From positions 57,750,501 to 57,814,500 of the forward strand of contig NC_092520.1 of NCBI RefSeq assembly GCF_037038585.1: a stretch of DNA of 64,000 nt, read 5' to 3'. This stretch comes from Patagioenas fasciata (Eukaryota > Chordata > Aves > Columbiformes > Columbidae). The first letter of the stretch is position 1. Every line of letters begins with the position of its first letter. Positions 37,732 through 51,775 of the stretch are shown piece by piece. The notes beneath the pieces are model-generated. The model saw only the letters and a program-made list of their open reading frames with translations. It made no database searches and was not told the DNA's origin. The position numbers and the translations under genes are program-made.

Positions 37732-40700
37732 CTGGGAGGTTACTCCCATTGTAATCAGTCTGAGTGAACAATAAAAATTGTCACATGCTTACTATTCCTT
37801 TAGGTCCTCTGCAAAAGAAAGACCAGAGAAGAGAAACATTGAGCAATGGTGTATCCTCAGTGAAAGATGGTGGAAATGCTGGAGGCTGTAGAGCTTCTCC
37901 AGGTTGCCATGTATCATAACTTCTTATTCCACCAGTGCCATCTACTGTATACAAACTAGAAACAAACACCTCAGGATAAATGATAATTTGCAGAAGTACA
38001 GCTTTTTGCGAATTTACTAAATCATTGCATTCTGACTGGAGGAATTGCAAAGAACAGATGCTAACTGATACAGCAGCTCACACCCCACCGAGAGAATAAT
38101 GTAGCAGTCCTTGCTCCACTTGCTAAAATATATTTAAATTTAAAATGGCCTTACATTGCTTCATTTCTCTGTGTTATAATGAACATTCATTTCACTAAAT
38201 GATCCAATAGAAAAATTTGCTTTAGTTTTTTACCCAAGTTTCCTGAGGGCTTCAGAACAATAAACACTTTGGCTACACCTATTGACATTTACTGCACAAC
38301 AGGGATATGTTCCTCCCATTCTGCTACACTGAGGAGGAAGAATATTATCACCTACATATCTCATTGTTACTTCCATTACAATTGCTCTCTTGTGATGCAA
38401 TTCAGAAATGAGGCATTTTTCATTAATGTAGTTTACCATGGAAACTCATGCGAGATAATCTACTTCTGCTGCGTCTGTTGGTAGTAGAGAGGACTTTATT
38501 CTCAAATATCACTATGTTTCCTGGCACTGTATTCTTCTGCCACGTTCTTGGCTGCAAATAAGGCTAAAGCAATAGCACTCATATGTGCAAGTACATGTAT
38601 ATGACACGTAAGTGTGGGTGTATGTGCAAGCATGCACATGCTCATACACACAACCATGCATGTGCATGTAGAAGTACCTGGTCAGGGACAGGTTATGCTA
38701 GCTTGATCCTCCAGCAGAGGTTTGGTCTAAAACTAAATCGCTCCACTGTCTCCTCTTGATGGTGGGAGGAGCTCATAGGGACCTTGATGTCACCTGTTAA
38801 CCCATGGCAGCCTCTCTGCAACCTGACATAAGAGTGCCGAAGAGTGTGAGTAGGGAGCATTTCTTAGACGAACAGTACCTTCACAGGAAAATTGCAGTTT
38901 TGGTTTGATTGGAACTGTTTGTGAAATGGGGATTCTTTCTGGAAAATGAAAAAGCTTTGCTCTGGTGTTTTCAAAGTGCTGTTTCAATTACATATTTCCA
39001 AACCATGTTTCACTACTGCATTTAACAAAATTTGTTTTGACTAATAATATTAATAACCTTGCAAATATGATGAAGAATAAAGGGAGAGAAAATGCCTTAT
39101 TTGAGTTAACTGATTTTTTTTTGTTACCCTAGGTGCTTTTTTAACTTCTTTTGACTCCAGTGAGATAAATTAAATAATGCTTGGAACTGACTTGAAATGC
39201 TTTTCTTTTCTTTTTCAAAACACACACTGATTTGCTGGAAAGTATTTTAGGGTTTTTGAAGTGTGAGCATAAGGCTTAATTTTGAGTGAGTTCAACCTAG
39301 ATCAGGCTTGGCTAATACGGGCCTAACCTAGTGTAACCGCAAACTTAGCTATGCTGTGATTTGCATGCAGGGTAGGTTAGATGATTTAATCCTATTGGAT
39401 CTCATTGATCATATTTCCTTTTACGCAAGACCTTATGTTGACCTGTTTTTCTCCATCCACACTGTGGAAAAACGGAAATTCAGAGCAATTCCTAACTAGT
39501 GAAGATTGGGCTACCTGTTCACAGGATACAGAAAATGAGTGGTGCAGCTGGAAACTTACACATAGAGTTATTGTAGTGTTTTAATGGCAAATATATCCTT
39601 TCTGTATAACAGTATCAGAAGGTATCTCTGTTCAAAGTAAAACAGATGTAAGAGAGCACCAATGTTCTTTTTCATCAGCTAATGGAAAGCAGACAACCTG
39701 TGAGTGAACCTCTGTATCTGTCTCTGCTGGTTAGAAATGAAGTTGACCAATGAGTAGTTGGACAGTTGAAAAATGAGGTATTTAATGCAAATTTACATTC
39801 TTCATCCCTTCCACAGGAAGCATACCCATCTCCACATGTCCCTGTGCCCTGTAGGGTCTCCCCTATCTCCTTTCTGTTTCCCACATTCATAGTACTATAA
39901 ATTTCCTCCACATCTCCTTTAATGTTCACTGCACTACTTTACTATCGCTAATAAAAGAAGTATTTATGAGATTTATGACAAAACGATAATTTATGATGAA
40001 AAAGAAGGCCTTAAAATATGAGCTGCCTGTAATCTGATGCAGGAAACAGTTTGCTGTGGTATCTCAGAAAGGTGAATGCTGCGTGTAGCTCAGTGGCTGG
40101 TTGATGCCGAAACCTGGAAGTGACAACTTCAAATGTAAATCTACTTAAATATTTAATTAATGACTTTTTATATTGTATTAATCAGGAAGCATGCTGCTTC
40201 TGTAACTCCTAAATAAAAGGTTTATGGACAACTGAATATAACATTATTTCAATGTTTTATTCAATAAAATTGTAATTGCCAGGACTCAGAATATTGTCTG
40301 TCTCCGCTTGCCACACAAAAATCAGGATCCTTGCCGTGGATCAGAGGGTCAGGTTTCCTCACAATACAGACCTCTTGCCAACATGAGCTTGTCCAACTGG
40401 TTTGAAATACATTTGTTTACTTGTCTCTCCACTTCTTGATTTTGAAGAAGGGCGGCTGTATTTAGTTTTAGTTGGTGGAATGGTCCCTCACCAAAAAAAG
40501 AAAAAAAAGAAAAAACGGAAAAAAAAAAATAGGTGCTTTTGTTTTTCCTGATTGCTTTGATTCTTTCCATGAGGAATCTGTAACTTGCTATTCTTTAATT
40601 TGAGTTTATTTTAGGTTTCCTTAGCCTCCACAGTGTCCCCTGTGGTACTTTTTCACAAATCTTGTGGGTGAGAATTCTTGCTGTGTTACCTGGAATATAG

Positions 40701-42199
40701 AAGTGTTTTTCTGCCCTCTCCTTTTCATTCCTGTAAGACTCAGCACCCTTGGCAGCAGTTGAAACCAATTCACAACACATGTAAGATAAAGTATTTCCTT
40801 CATAGCTGTGCTGACACCCTGCCATCTTTGACCTCATAAAAGAAGGCTAACACTGCAGTTAAAAGAGGGGTAGGAAAAGAGGAGAAATCTAGGTTGTCAG
40901 ATCTAGTCAATTAAAATACATTGCTTCATGTAGCTACAGGATGATGAAAAGAATTCATTTTTTCACAAATCAGTTTTTCTAATCTTTTTCGTGGCCTACA
41001 TCTTATGCATTCTTCTCAGTTCTTTTAATAAAATTATAGATTTAATGTATGGCTTTGCACTGTTTCACATTTTTTCCCTTTTAACATACAACATTGGATA
41101 TATTTTCGGGAAACAGAAAAAAAATGGTTTCCTAATGCTGTTCCCAAGATTACTCTTGTTTGCAAGGAAATTTATTAAAGACACTTGTATTCTCTGTTGT
41201 AAACTATCCTGTGTCTGGCTAGTAATAAAACCCCACATTGAATATAGTTATTGATCAAAAAGATTGTAAACAAGTCTAAACAATGGGTTTATTAATGCAA
41301 CTTGTCAGAACAGAAATAATGAAATACATTTGACAAAGTAGATGGTGGCGAAGAACCTTGTGTCTGTGTGGACTTTCTTCTATACAGGTACCGTGTCAGA
41401 AGTTTGTAGGTCAAAACGAAGGCTGAAGATGTCTCTAAGTTGTGGTTTTGACAAGATGGACAGGGTCTTTGTTAATCTACACAGTTTTCTTGTATAGAAA
41501 GGCTGTGATTATTTCAGGCAGCAAAGAGTAAGAAAAACTTCAGGGTAAGAGAGATGCAGATGACAGCAGGGCAATCTGCTGCCTCTTTTCCAGACCAGTA
41601 GGCAAGTTGAAACACAGATATTATGTGTACTAAGTTTTTTTTCAGGAAACCAACAAACATGAACTGTGAAAATATCATTCCACCCTCTTACAGATGAGAA
41701 GGATCTTAGGAGATACATGAAGATCATATAGGTTATATTGGCTCGCTACCAAAATCAAAACCAAAACCTTCCTTCTAGTGTCCATGCCATGCTTTGGGCC
41801 AACCATTACTCAAGTTCTTGCATAGACCCTGGTTCCTTCTAAAACCTTGGTCATATTTCAAATATCGTGTACCAAGGGTAATTTTAACTATAAAAAACCA
41901 GAAGCATATACAAACTCGCTGATGAAAGTCAGTGGTAGGATTTCCCACGTTTTCTGTATGTAAACTTCCATTAGAGATATGGCATTAAGAAGGCAAAAAA
42001 AGCACAGAACCATCTCACACTGGCTACTGATTTCTTATTTATCAGACTTTTCAGGCTTTGAAGCCTGTTTTTCATTTTTATGCCTTGTATACATTTCCTG
42101 TAACTCCATTGACCTTTTAGCAAGAAACAGCAGAAAGTTGGAAGCTACCAAGGAAATGTACTGTTTTCAAAGTCACAGCCTCCAAGTGACACCAGGGAT
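37732..42199. other. Intergenic, no recognisable gene
   Basis: About 4.5 kb of AT-rich sequence. An alternating purine-pyrimidine tract (GTGCA/TGTATG units) lies at about 38,580-38,670. A-rich runs interrupted by G and C lie at 40,491-40,531. I see no exon or mobile element. Confidence 0.65.
38580..38670. repeat. Alternating purine-pyrimidine tract (TG/CA-rich)
   Basis: ATGTGCA, TGTATATG and GCATGCACATG-type units over about 90 bases, with internal short palindromes. It is a candidate Z-DNA or cruciform-forming low-complexity sequence. Confidence 0.6.
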
Positions 42200-42655
42200 A
42201 GTTCTTGTCAGGTGCAAGAGTGTACTGTACTGAGCAACCTCAGCTGAGGCCCCAATCTGTGCACCCACTAAAGATTGCCCAGGAGCCCCATTTTGGCTCA
42301 ACCTTGGGCACCCGACCCTGCCTTGAACTACGCTGTGGGGGTGCTTGTGCTCAGTTTCATCTTTTGCCACTCCTGATGGGACAAACCAGCCAGACCACAG
42401 TCCTGACACATTGCTTGCCCTGTGTGTCCACAGACCCCATTACTGACCCCTGGCTCTCCCCTCTGTGCCGAGATCCTGTGGGATGGTGCCCATCAGGTCA
42501 CAGCCATTCATGGGGTCTGCTCAGTTGCTGTCTCAGCCTATGCCTCTATTGCTGCTCCGTGGATGCTCTTCTCTGAAGAGTGGCTTTAGGACTCACCCTC
42601 TCATGCTTGTGTCATGGCATAGTGTCTGGGACCTTTGTCCAGGTCCATTTTAAGT
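42200..42655. other. GC-rich block of unknown origin
   Basis: About 450 bases clearly richer in G and C than the flanks but poor in CpG. It contains overlapping open frames on both strands (123 codons plus, 78 codons minus), none of which I recognise. The lack of CpG and of promoter boxes argues against a promoter island. A degraded repeat or old retrocopy is the likelier explanation. Confidence 0.4.
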
Positions 42656-42870
42656 CAGTGATGCTGCCTGTAGGGAAAAAAACCCACAACTATTATCTCA
42701 GTGAGAACTTCTGGGAAGACAACATACTGCCTGTCAATACATAACAGCGTGAGAATACATTCAGACAATTACAAGCAACCAAGTGAGGTGCTTGCCGTGC
42801 ATCTCCTAAAAACCTGGTGGTTGTTATTGCTTCTTGTCAGCTTATGCCTGGATCATCAACTGAACAAAAA

Positions 42871-43028
42871 ATCATAGAATAAGTTTGGTTGGAAGAGACC
42901 CTCAAGATCATCAAGTCTAACTGTTAACCTGACTCTAGCAATAAACCACATCCCTCAGAACCTAATCTACGTGTCTTTTAAACACCTCCAGGGATGGTGA
43001 CTCAACCACTTCCCTGAGCAGCCTGCAA
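42871..43028 (-). mobile_element. CR1 LINE 3' fragment, minus strand
   Basis: Read on the plus strand it begins with the reverse-complemented tail ATCATAGAAT. The blocks GGTTGGAAGAGACCCTCAAG, ATCATCAAGTC and CACCTCCAGGGATGGTGACT then follow, ending at CACTTCCCTGAGCAGCCTG. This is the usual CR1 3' region and it lies in the opposite orientation to most other CR1 copies in the window. Confidence 0.95.
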
Positions 43029-46000
43029 TGCAACATCTAGACTGGTTACAGAGTTGTCTTCAAATTTGTACCTTGATTTTCGCAGGAATACCTATTCATA
43101 TCTCTAGAGAAAGGGGCTCATGATTTCCTCCATTTCAAGTCAGGGTATCAGGGTGTTTCTCTTAAGATGACTGTTATTAGTTCCATGCCAGTGACAGTCT
43201 TTCTTTGATGTAACTGAAGTGTAACATGAATGAGTTTTCTAGACTGAGCTGATTTCTTAGGAACTGTTTTTAGTAAGCTTCATCTTTATTGTATAACTTT
43301 CATCAAAAGGATCAAATGGAAGAGAAGGAGCTCAGAGATTAATTGTTCTCTGTGAACCGCTCTGTGCACTTGGCTAAAACCAGCTCAGCTTTCACCGAAC
43401 CCAGGAATTCTCTATGAAACAGCACAGCAGAACCCGTGAGTTGAATGATGGTCCAGATTTTCAAGAGGCAGCATGACAGCAGTGGAGGAAGCAATGAATG
43501 TAATTCTCCAAGGGTCATTTCCCTGACTGGAAACAGTCCTTTACCTGTACTACCAAATTACATTTTATGTTGCTTTGTATGTATGGCAGGCATTACCTTC
43601 CAAGTGAATAGTATTTTGTGGGTTATTTTCACTTCACCCTCCTAGACTGATAGACTGATATTAAGAAAACAGCAGCTGCCTGTAAAGTTTTACTTTCTTC
43701 TCTCATATTTTCAGTATTTTTTGGTTTAATCACCTGTAGTGAAAGAAAGTGTGGGTGTTTACCTTTTTTTATTTTTCTCATTTTAACCGATTTAAGTTTT
43801 TTTCATGGTAAGTGTACCAAGACAGTATAAAAATGTAAGAATGATAGCATTGTGTAACCAAAAAGTATGCCTCTTAAGTTCCTGAGTTATAAAATCAGAG
43901 TAGCGTATTTCAAAGGAGGGAAAGAAGAAGGGAGAGAGGAAAGGAGGGAGGAAGGGAAAGAAGGAAGGAAAGAGAAGGTTGTGATGTGTCCTTGTCTTCC
44001 TGTCACCTGGTGTTCCCTCCTCCCACATAAGAAGTTTGAACTCAGGATTGTGCTGTCTGGGCACTTGTAAGAAGAGTGCCAGCTCTCTTGTCTGCTTAAT
44101 ATGATCAAGCAATGTCTTTACAAGTCAAGATGGGGTGGGTGTAGGTTAGCATTAGGTAAAAACGGATAGGCTAATTTGTCCTCAAGGTCACACCTTGTGT
44201 GGCAATGTAAAGACAGGATCTGGTTTCTTCTGTTGTAGCTGCTCCAGTTTATAAAATGTACTCAGACCTGAATTCAAGCCCTTTCTCCAATTTATATTTA
44301 GAGTATTGCTGAGGATCCTTAGGTCCATTGTGCTCTTCAGCACCTCTTGTAACTAATGGAGATTACCATGTCTAATCCTGTTTGTTTCTTGTTTTTAGGC
44401 AGCTTGCTTTATAAGAGCTCCTCTAAAAAACACCTGGACTTAGGTAGACTTCCCCAAGACTGTCACGGGCTTCTGAAATATGTGTGTTACAGCATTTTGT
44501 ATTTCAGTGTTCCAGTTCCTCTGTAGATTTATTTCCTACACCTATAGTCCTTAGTGCATAACTTTTTAACATAATAGGTGCTACTTTATGACAAACCTGG
44601 ATAATGACATATCTTGGAAAAATACATATTACCCGTAATGAATCTTCTCATCTTTTATGATCATTAATTACTTGCTAAATTCTCAAGGGTCTAACTAAGA
44701 AAATACTTAACTGACTGGTAATGCAGTGACCAGCATAAAATCCGTTACTGCTTAAGCATAACACATTGATCTCCAGGGTATTCTGTGAATAGTGTGTGTC
44801 TTCAACATGTTTTTCAAAGAGGCTACACAATGACTTGGTGAGGCAATTAATTTGCCATTTATGCTTCATTCCAGAAGAGAATGTTTTCATACCATCTTTT
44901 TGCAAATGGGAGTGAATAATTTAATCTTAGATCTATTATTAGAATTCGATGGTCGAAACAAAAGAAAAGCTCTACAACCCAGATATCTGTCTGTTTCTTT
45001 TTATGTTTTATATGTCTTAACAGCAATGCATCAATATATATTATGAATAGATGAATGAATAAATTAAGAAAACATATTGTCTGTTGTTCTGTAGCTCATC
45101 TTTATTTCAATGATTTATCTGATCTCCATAAAGTGCTAGTCACTGCTGCTGAAAACATTAATTCTTCACAGAATGAAGCATTCAGCTGCTATCATAGCTC
45201 CAGGCTTTTTTTTTTCTTTTCCCATCTGAATGCTAGGAAGATACATGTGATTTATTTTCTGTACAGGAACACATACCAGAGTCCAGTTTTAAGAATGCTC
45301 TTTACACCCTGTTAGTTTATCATACATTATATGGCACATTTTCTATACAAATTTTGGCTTCTGCACCTAAGCACTATTTTTGTTCTTTGTTACTTATCTA
45401 ATATACTGCTGATTAAATCATGTTTTTTCTATTCACATTACAGATTTTAATTGCCACTAGTTAGCTGGTAAGGTATCTCAGCATGCTCAAGAAATCCTAG
45501 GAGTGTAGTTCAATTACCAGGGCTATTGAGCATGTCAGAAATTACAAGGGGAGATGAGAGTTTTATGGTTCTGGATCTCAATGCAACAGGTAATAAGGTT
45601 ATTTCCAGGACAGTATCACCTCTTACAAGCAGCCAAGTGTACTAGTATTGTCCAATAACCATAATTGGGAAACTTTTATTGTCCTTTTCTTTGTACTGCT
45701 CTGAGCGTGAAAGCTATTAATTTGCTGGTGTGAATATTCACATATCATCCAGTGTTTGCCCTTCTAAAATATACATGGCACAGCTGCACAAGGGCAGGGA
45801 ATAACATCCATTTTTCACATTGTATGATAAAAGTGAAAATAATGTATAACAATGTACAGAAGCCATTACTTTTATTGTCATGAAAATGCCTGGAAACAAG
45901 GAAAACCTAAAAGAGAACTTATTTGGGATATTGTTGGGACCAAAATGATATTTCCTTACAGACTGTTTCAAAGTTCTCCTTATCCTTTAAGGAAACTTAA

Positions 46001-49000
46001 ATTACATGGCATGAGCTACTAACCAGCTGCACTATAATGTTATGCAAGGTTTTTGATTGCTTGGAGAAGCAACACTTCACACCATATTTAGTTATTTGTG
46101 ATTTTATGCTAAGCTTTGCAATCTGGTACTGTCACTTGTGTTAATGCATTAGCAATTTGAATATTTATGTTGACTTTTGCAGCTGCAATTTTTGTATTTT
46201 CAGATATGACAAATAAACCATACTCCTACAATACTGCATTAACTGTAAGGTAAGGATACTTGTCCACTGCTGAAAATCTACCTCATACACTGGTATTTGC
46301 TGAGTAACTTAACTCTCCTTCTACTATACGTAATTTAATAGCTGGCATCAGGTGGATTTCTCTAATGGGAACAGAGGAACAGAATTAGTGGCATGTCTGA
46401 TGAATAACTGGGATAAGCTCTACATATTTCATTAGAAATAAAAGGCTATTTAAACACTGCAATATCAAAACAGGCCCAGTCATCATCTGGATGTTGTACA
46501 TAGTGTGTCCCTCTCTTCTCTGTTTTAGTTTTAATTCCAAGTTTTGCCAAAAGAAGTGGTGAACAATCATGTACTATTTTTGTAACTGTAAGATTTTGGT
46601 GTTGTCAGGTGCCAGTGTGGCATTATCCCAAGCTTAAACCATGAGAGATATTCCGAGTAATCACCAGGTCTTTTTTTTCAGTCCAGGCTATAGCACAGAT
46701 TGCTTTGGCCACAATCCTTTCCTTACTATTAAATGCCTCATGGCCAAACTACCCTTTGTTAGAGTGCATGAATGGTTGACAAAAGCTGCATCAACAAAGA
46801 ATAATTTCTTCTTCCAAAAACAGAGATGGGTTTTTTATTGACCTCTTCTACAGCCACATAATCAGAGCCAGAACATCGGTCATGATCGAGATCATGAGTC
46901 TCTGTGTATAATTATCTTTCATCCTTCTTTCCCACCCTTCCTCCCTGCCTTGGACCATGAGCTTTTATGTTTATATTTTATCTTCATACTGTTTACAGCC
47001 TAACCTATTGTTGGCACTGTATCTTACTACAAATAGAAGATACTTACTTGAGACCAGAAGAAGTCTGCTCATTCTACTCACAACAGTTCCTCTGAAATTG
47101 ATGGCTCTCTCCTTGTTCTGACCTTAACACACAGCCTGAAAGGAGCCTGTATGAACATGCCCAAGCACATACAAGTATTTGGGTGTGAGTCGCACTCTTT
47201 GGAAGTGGTGCTATACCTGCTCAGGATGCTGTGAAAGCAAATGTGTTTCTGTGAAGCACCACCATCTGGCAGCAGAGCCAGTGATATTTCAGATTGCTTG
47301 CATGAGTTAAGACAGTAGGTTTTGGCTCATTATGTGGCTGTATCTGTTTCATATTTGGCAGGTTAGAGCACTGCATCTTGTGAAAAGGATACTAAGCTGC
47401 CCTAAGATGAGACATGCACTATCTTAACCTTTATACCCTATTTTGACTGTTGGTTGTCATCATAAGGCAACTTGAGGAGACAATAAGGGTCAAGAAATTC
47501 TACCTAGGACAAACAAAGTGTAGGGATATCCTAGCTTTTGCTGTTACTCGTGTCTTCCCCTTTTCTTTTATACCAGCACCTGGGATTCCATAAGGCATAG
47601 GCCAAATACCTGCTGTTGACTGTTTACCTTCCCTTCTCTCCATGGAATCTCCTGATGGCAATTCAGATTTTTGCTGTCTGAAATCCAGGCCATTAGTTTA
47701 CAATGTGCCGGTATTTTCTGTGCCTGCAGTTTTGCTAAATTGTTCGTTTTTCATGTTATTTAATTTCATATTATGTAGGACAAAGCAATTTCAAACAGAA
47801 CGCCAGACTCTGAAAATCAATTAAATTGCCAACATTAATAGCTCTGAGCTGGATTGTTGTTTATATGAAGAAAAAAATCTTTTCACAGAGGGAAGAAGCA
47901 AGACGAGTTTTCACACACAGAGCTTCCACTACAGCATTCCACTGAAGTGTAGGATGGTGGAAATCTTTGCAGTGCCCTTGTGAGATTTGGGTTCCACATA
48001 TCCAGCTCTCCATGAGGTCACCGTGGTCTTGAGCTTTCCGTGCTGGAACTTGCGCATCAGTATTATTTTCCTGATACCTTGCCTTTCTTTCCTGAAACCA
48101 AGCCAGTCTGCTGTTATCTGTGATCTTGAAATGGAACAGTTTTTTGACCCAATCAAATGAAATCACAGTTAATAAATCAGATGTCTCCTACGGAGATACA
48201 GATAGGGTCAGCTAAAGGAAGTAAAATATAAATTAGATAACTTCATCTCAAAGTATTCTTCAATCTTAATACTTCCTTATTCACCTAGTTCTTTGTCCCC
48301 ACAGAACAACTGCTCACTGAGACAATTGGGTAAGGTCTCAGTACTTGCATGTTATCGAGAATTATACTCTTGGTGGTTTATTTCCATTAAGCTGACTACT
48401 AGATGTAAGAATCCTTAAGTTAAATTTCTAGTATAGAAAGAGTGATTTATTTCCTGTATTTGTATTTTAGAGATTTTACTGTTTTTCTTTTACTCTTAGT
48501 TTTATGCAGCCTCTGTTGCCCCTATAAATTATTGATTTTGTAGACAAATAACTGCTCCACTGCCGGAAGTTAAATATCTCTGGCTACCAGGCACATGAGC
48601 TGGCCCTCAGCTTGAGCTCTGAGAACCACTCAAGTAGAATTTATGAACACTAAAACCGATAGTCTCTTTTTGCATGAATATTTGCCCATGTGGGTCAAAT
48701 ACCCAGAGAGTAGGCTTTGAAATACATGTGTGTGTTGAAACTAAAAAATATAAATCATCTCAGTGCCTTGAGAACTGCCTTTTCCCTTACAACCCATGCT
48801 CCCTGATGGAGGTTTGGCTGGCTCACTTCAGGTTTCCCAGGGAGTGTGCAGATCCCAGACCAGAGCCTGCTCTTCATCTTTAGTGTTGCAGGTCGAGTAG
48901 CAGCACTTTGGAGAAGTGCAAAACCCAGAGGGAAAATGAGAAGCAGGAAACTATCTGGGTTAGAGTGACCAGGAGGCAAAACCGCAGTGACTTCACTTGT

Positions 49001-51660
49001 ATTGCGCCCATATTTTGGTAGGATATTTTGCGTATTGCAGCTCTTGGCGTGGGTGAATCTGGGTCAGGTGGAAAGGAAAGTGCTCTGTTCAGAGTAAGGC
49101 TCCTCACTCAAACAGAAAGGAAGCAGTATAAAAGCACAGGCTCACTCACACATGTGACAGGTATGGGTTACCGGGATGATTTCTGCCAAGATAGTTTTGC
49201 TTTACAGCTCGCCTGTCAAGGTATATGTGTAGAGTGAGTAGCGTTAGTTGCAGGGAATTTCTACTCCTCTGAAAATGGAGGAAGAGATGTAAAATAAATC
49301 TGGATATAGATTTACTGCAAGTTAAACAGGAAAAGCAGAGAAAAGAAAGGTAAAATCTACCCTATGTACAGACTGGGTTGTTTAGGGGCCAAATCTTCAG
49401 TGGAATTATAATAACATTTAGGAGTCAAGGAGATTGTTAAAATCCACTTCCACCTTGGATGAATTAGGTAGGTTTCTAGCTGGTCATTTTTTTCCTTTCA
49501 ATGGTCAGTCTTTATGTGAGAATTTTCTTTTGGTTCGACTCATGATCACTTCCAATTTAAAGTTTTACTTTCCCTGCTTTTAAAGCTGTTACTTACTCAA
49601 GTTTCTTGTGACAGCAGCCTCGTTTGCAAAGTCCATCTCTATCTCTCTTGTATCTCCACTTAACCTCTTCTTTAGAATAAATCTAAAACTTAATTTCCAA
49701 ATCTTTCATGGTTGTGGCACTACTGTATCATGTGTGGTGCATGTTCCTGCATGGTTTCCATATATCTTCCAGAGTACGGCTACACAAACACTGTGGTGAT
49801 GCACCATGCATGCCTTCACCATTTCATCAAGTGTAATTTGCATAGGTTTTGAGGTTCTGTTGACATTATTCATATTAGATCAGATTCACGAGTCATTATC
49901 CAAATGCCGTAGTTGTATTTGAAGGGTTTCTTTCAGGTCAGGGTTTGAGTTCAGAGTGTGGGTCCCTGAGGGTAAGATGAAATTCACTTTCTGCCTTTAC
50001 TTTGCAATTGCTTCTTGTGCTTTGAAGAGTAAATTATCTCAGGCTTGGAAATTATTTGGGAACATAATTCCTATTAATATGCAGTTTTACATGGCATTTA
50101 TGAAGCTTCTCTTCCTTCTATAAATTACTAATTTCGTTGAAAACAAACTATTATCTTGCCAGATATTAAGCCTCTGCATCTGCCAGAGACTTGATTTGGA
50201 TATCAGCATGTGCTCAAAGGATATCACAGGGACACAAAAATATTTTTCAGCTTGGAAAACCTACTGAATCACTGGCAGGGGAGGACAGGAACTCACTTTC
50301 TAATTCCCATGGAAATATTGACACTCCAGCCTGTGGATGAAGAATAGGGACTATGGATCTAAATGGGCTTTGGTGCCAGATTTTTATTCTTGACATACTA
50401 CAGATGAGCATAATGGTGACCAAACCAGCTATGACTGACATCTTGGTGCCACTGGTTAACATTTCCTCCCGTTCTGTTGCTGGACCCTTTGCCTTCGTCC
50501 TTGTGGTGCTGCTTGTGACCTTAAGCAAATAAGAGGACACTTGGGCTAACCTCATCACCAGGAGGACAACTGCCAGCTGACTTTCAGTCCTTTCATTGGC
50601 TGTCATCATCCACATTCATTCAATGTTTCTTCAGATATACTCACCTGAAACTGCCCATTGCTCTCTCAAGCTTGGTAACACTTCCCTAAGCAGCTTCTGA
50701 TAAATGCACTGCCTTGACAGTTCTGCTGAACATACTCAGTTGAGTCACCTGCATTTCATTTACTGTATATTGTGGGAGAATTTGAGACTGTAATTTTAGT
50801 AGCTCAGGAAAATGGAGTACAGGAATAAACTCTTAGCAGGAATGGGATTCGTCTAATCTAATGGTGGCCTCCTAAAATCAGACATGCAGTCAAATCTAGT
50901 TATATGAAGTGTCCTATATTTTCACTAGGAAGGACTGGTACTAGATGGTTTATGTTATCTGCCTTCAGCTACAAACCTACCTCTCTCCATGTTCAAGTTC
51001 TTCTAATCACTAATCTTCTAATTATATTTCTACACTACTTTTACTGTGCATACGCAAGAACCTCAATTGTGTATTAGTATCTACATGTTCTGGTAAAAAA
51101 TTACAGTGGTTTGATTTTTCGAAGTGTTTTTCACTTTGAAAGATACAATCTAAACTCTTTATTCAGTTGTCACCTAAGTCTGTGGAAAGAAAAGGAAACT
51201 GCACACAGAAGATCAGAGGGTAATGTAAAATGGACATGGTATAAAGAGAAGAAAGAACATCAGGAGACTAAAGGACATGACTGAAGGAGAGTAAAGGAAG
51301 AAAACAGTTTCCTCCAACTTCTGTCTTTTAAAAGTTCAATATTTAATTAAATACTGAGTATAATAGCCTGTAATAACTGTATACTGGGCTAATAAAGTCC
51401 TTGGCCTTCAGCCACGGAATCTATTAGTACAGATTATGCATATTACCTTATAAACAAAAGGCACCCTCAAGTTATTATTATAATCAGGTTCTTGAGTTTC
51501 TTATTTCCACTATGGAAAAACCAACAGGAATGTTTTCAGCTAAAACCAAAAGCAGTAAACTAAGTCAGAATGGGTAACATTATTAGGACTTTTCAGTATG
51601 AAAATGTCCAGGATGATGTTGTGTTTGTGCTCATTGCTTTCAGCTGTTCAAAGAAGAGAG
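43029..51660. other. Intergenic, no recognisable gene
   Basis: About 8.6 kb of AT-rich sequence. It contains a GGAA/GGGA purine tract (43,911-43,977) and a short interrupted palindrome (46,880-46,897). The longest open frame is 122 codons at 50,247-50,615 on the minus strand. I identify no exon or mobile element with confidence. Confidence 0.65.
43911..43977. repeat. GGAA/GGGA purine microsatellite
   Basis: About 67 bases of nearly pure purine on the plus strand (AAGGAGGGA, AGGAAGGGA and AAGAAGGAAGG units), resembling a diverged GGAA microsatellite. Confidence 0.85.
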
Positions 51661-51667
51661 TCAAGTG

Positions 51668-51775
51668 TCTAGTTGCAGATGTCCCTGCTTATTGCAGGGG
51701 GGTTGGAATAGATGACCTTTGAAGGTCCCTTCCAACCCGAACTATTCTATGATTCTGTGATTCTGTGATTCTATG
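51668..51775 (+). mobile_element. CR1 LINE 3' tail with expanded octamer repeats
   Basis: A GTTGCAGATGTCCCTGCTTA block, the GGTTGGAATAGATGACCTTTG region and CCCTTCCAACCCGAACT are followed by about four ATTCTRTG octamers instead of the usual two. It is a strongly 5'-truncated CR1. Confidence 0.94.
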
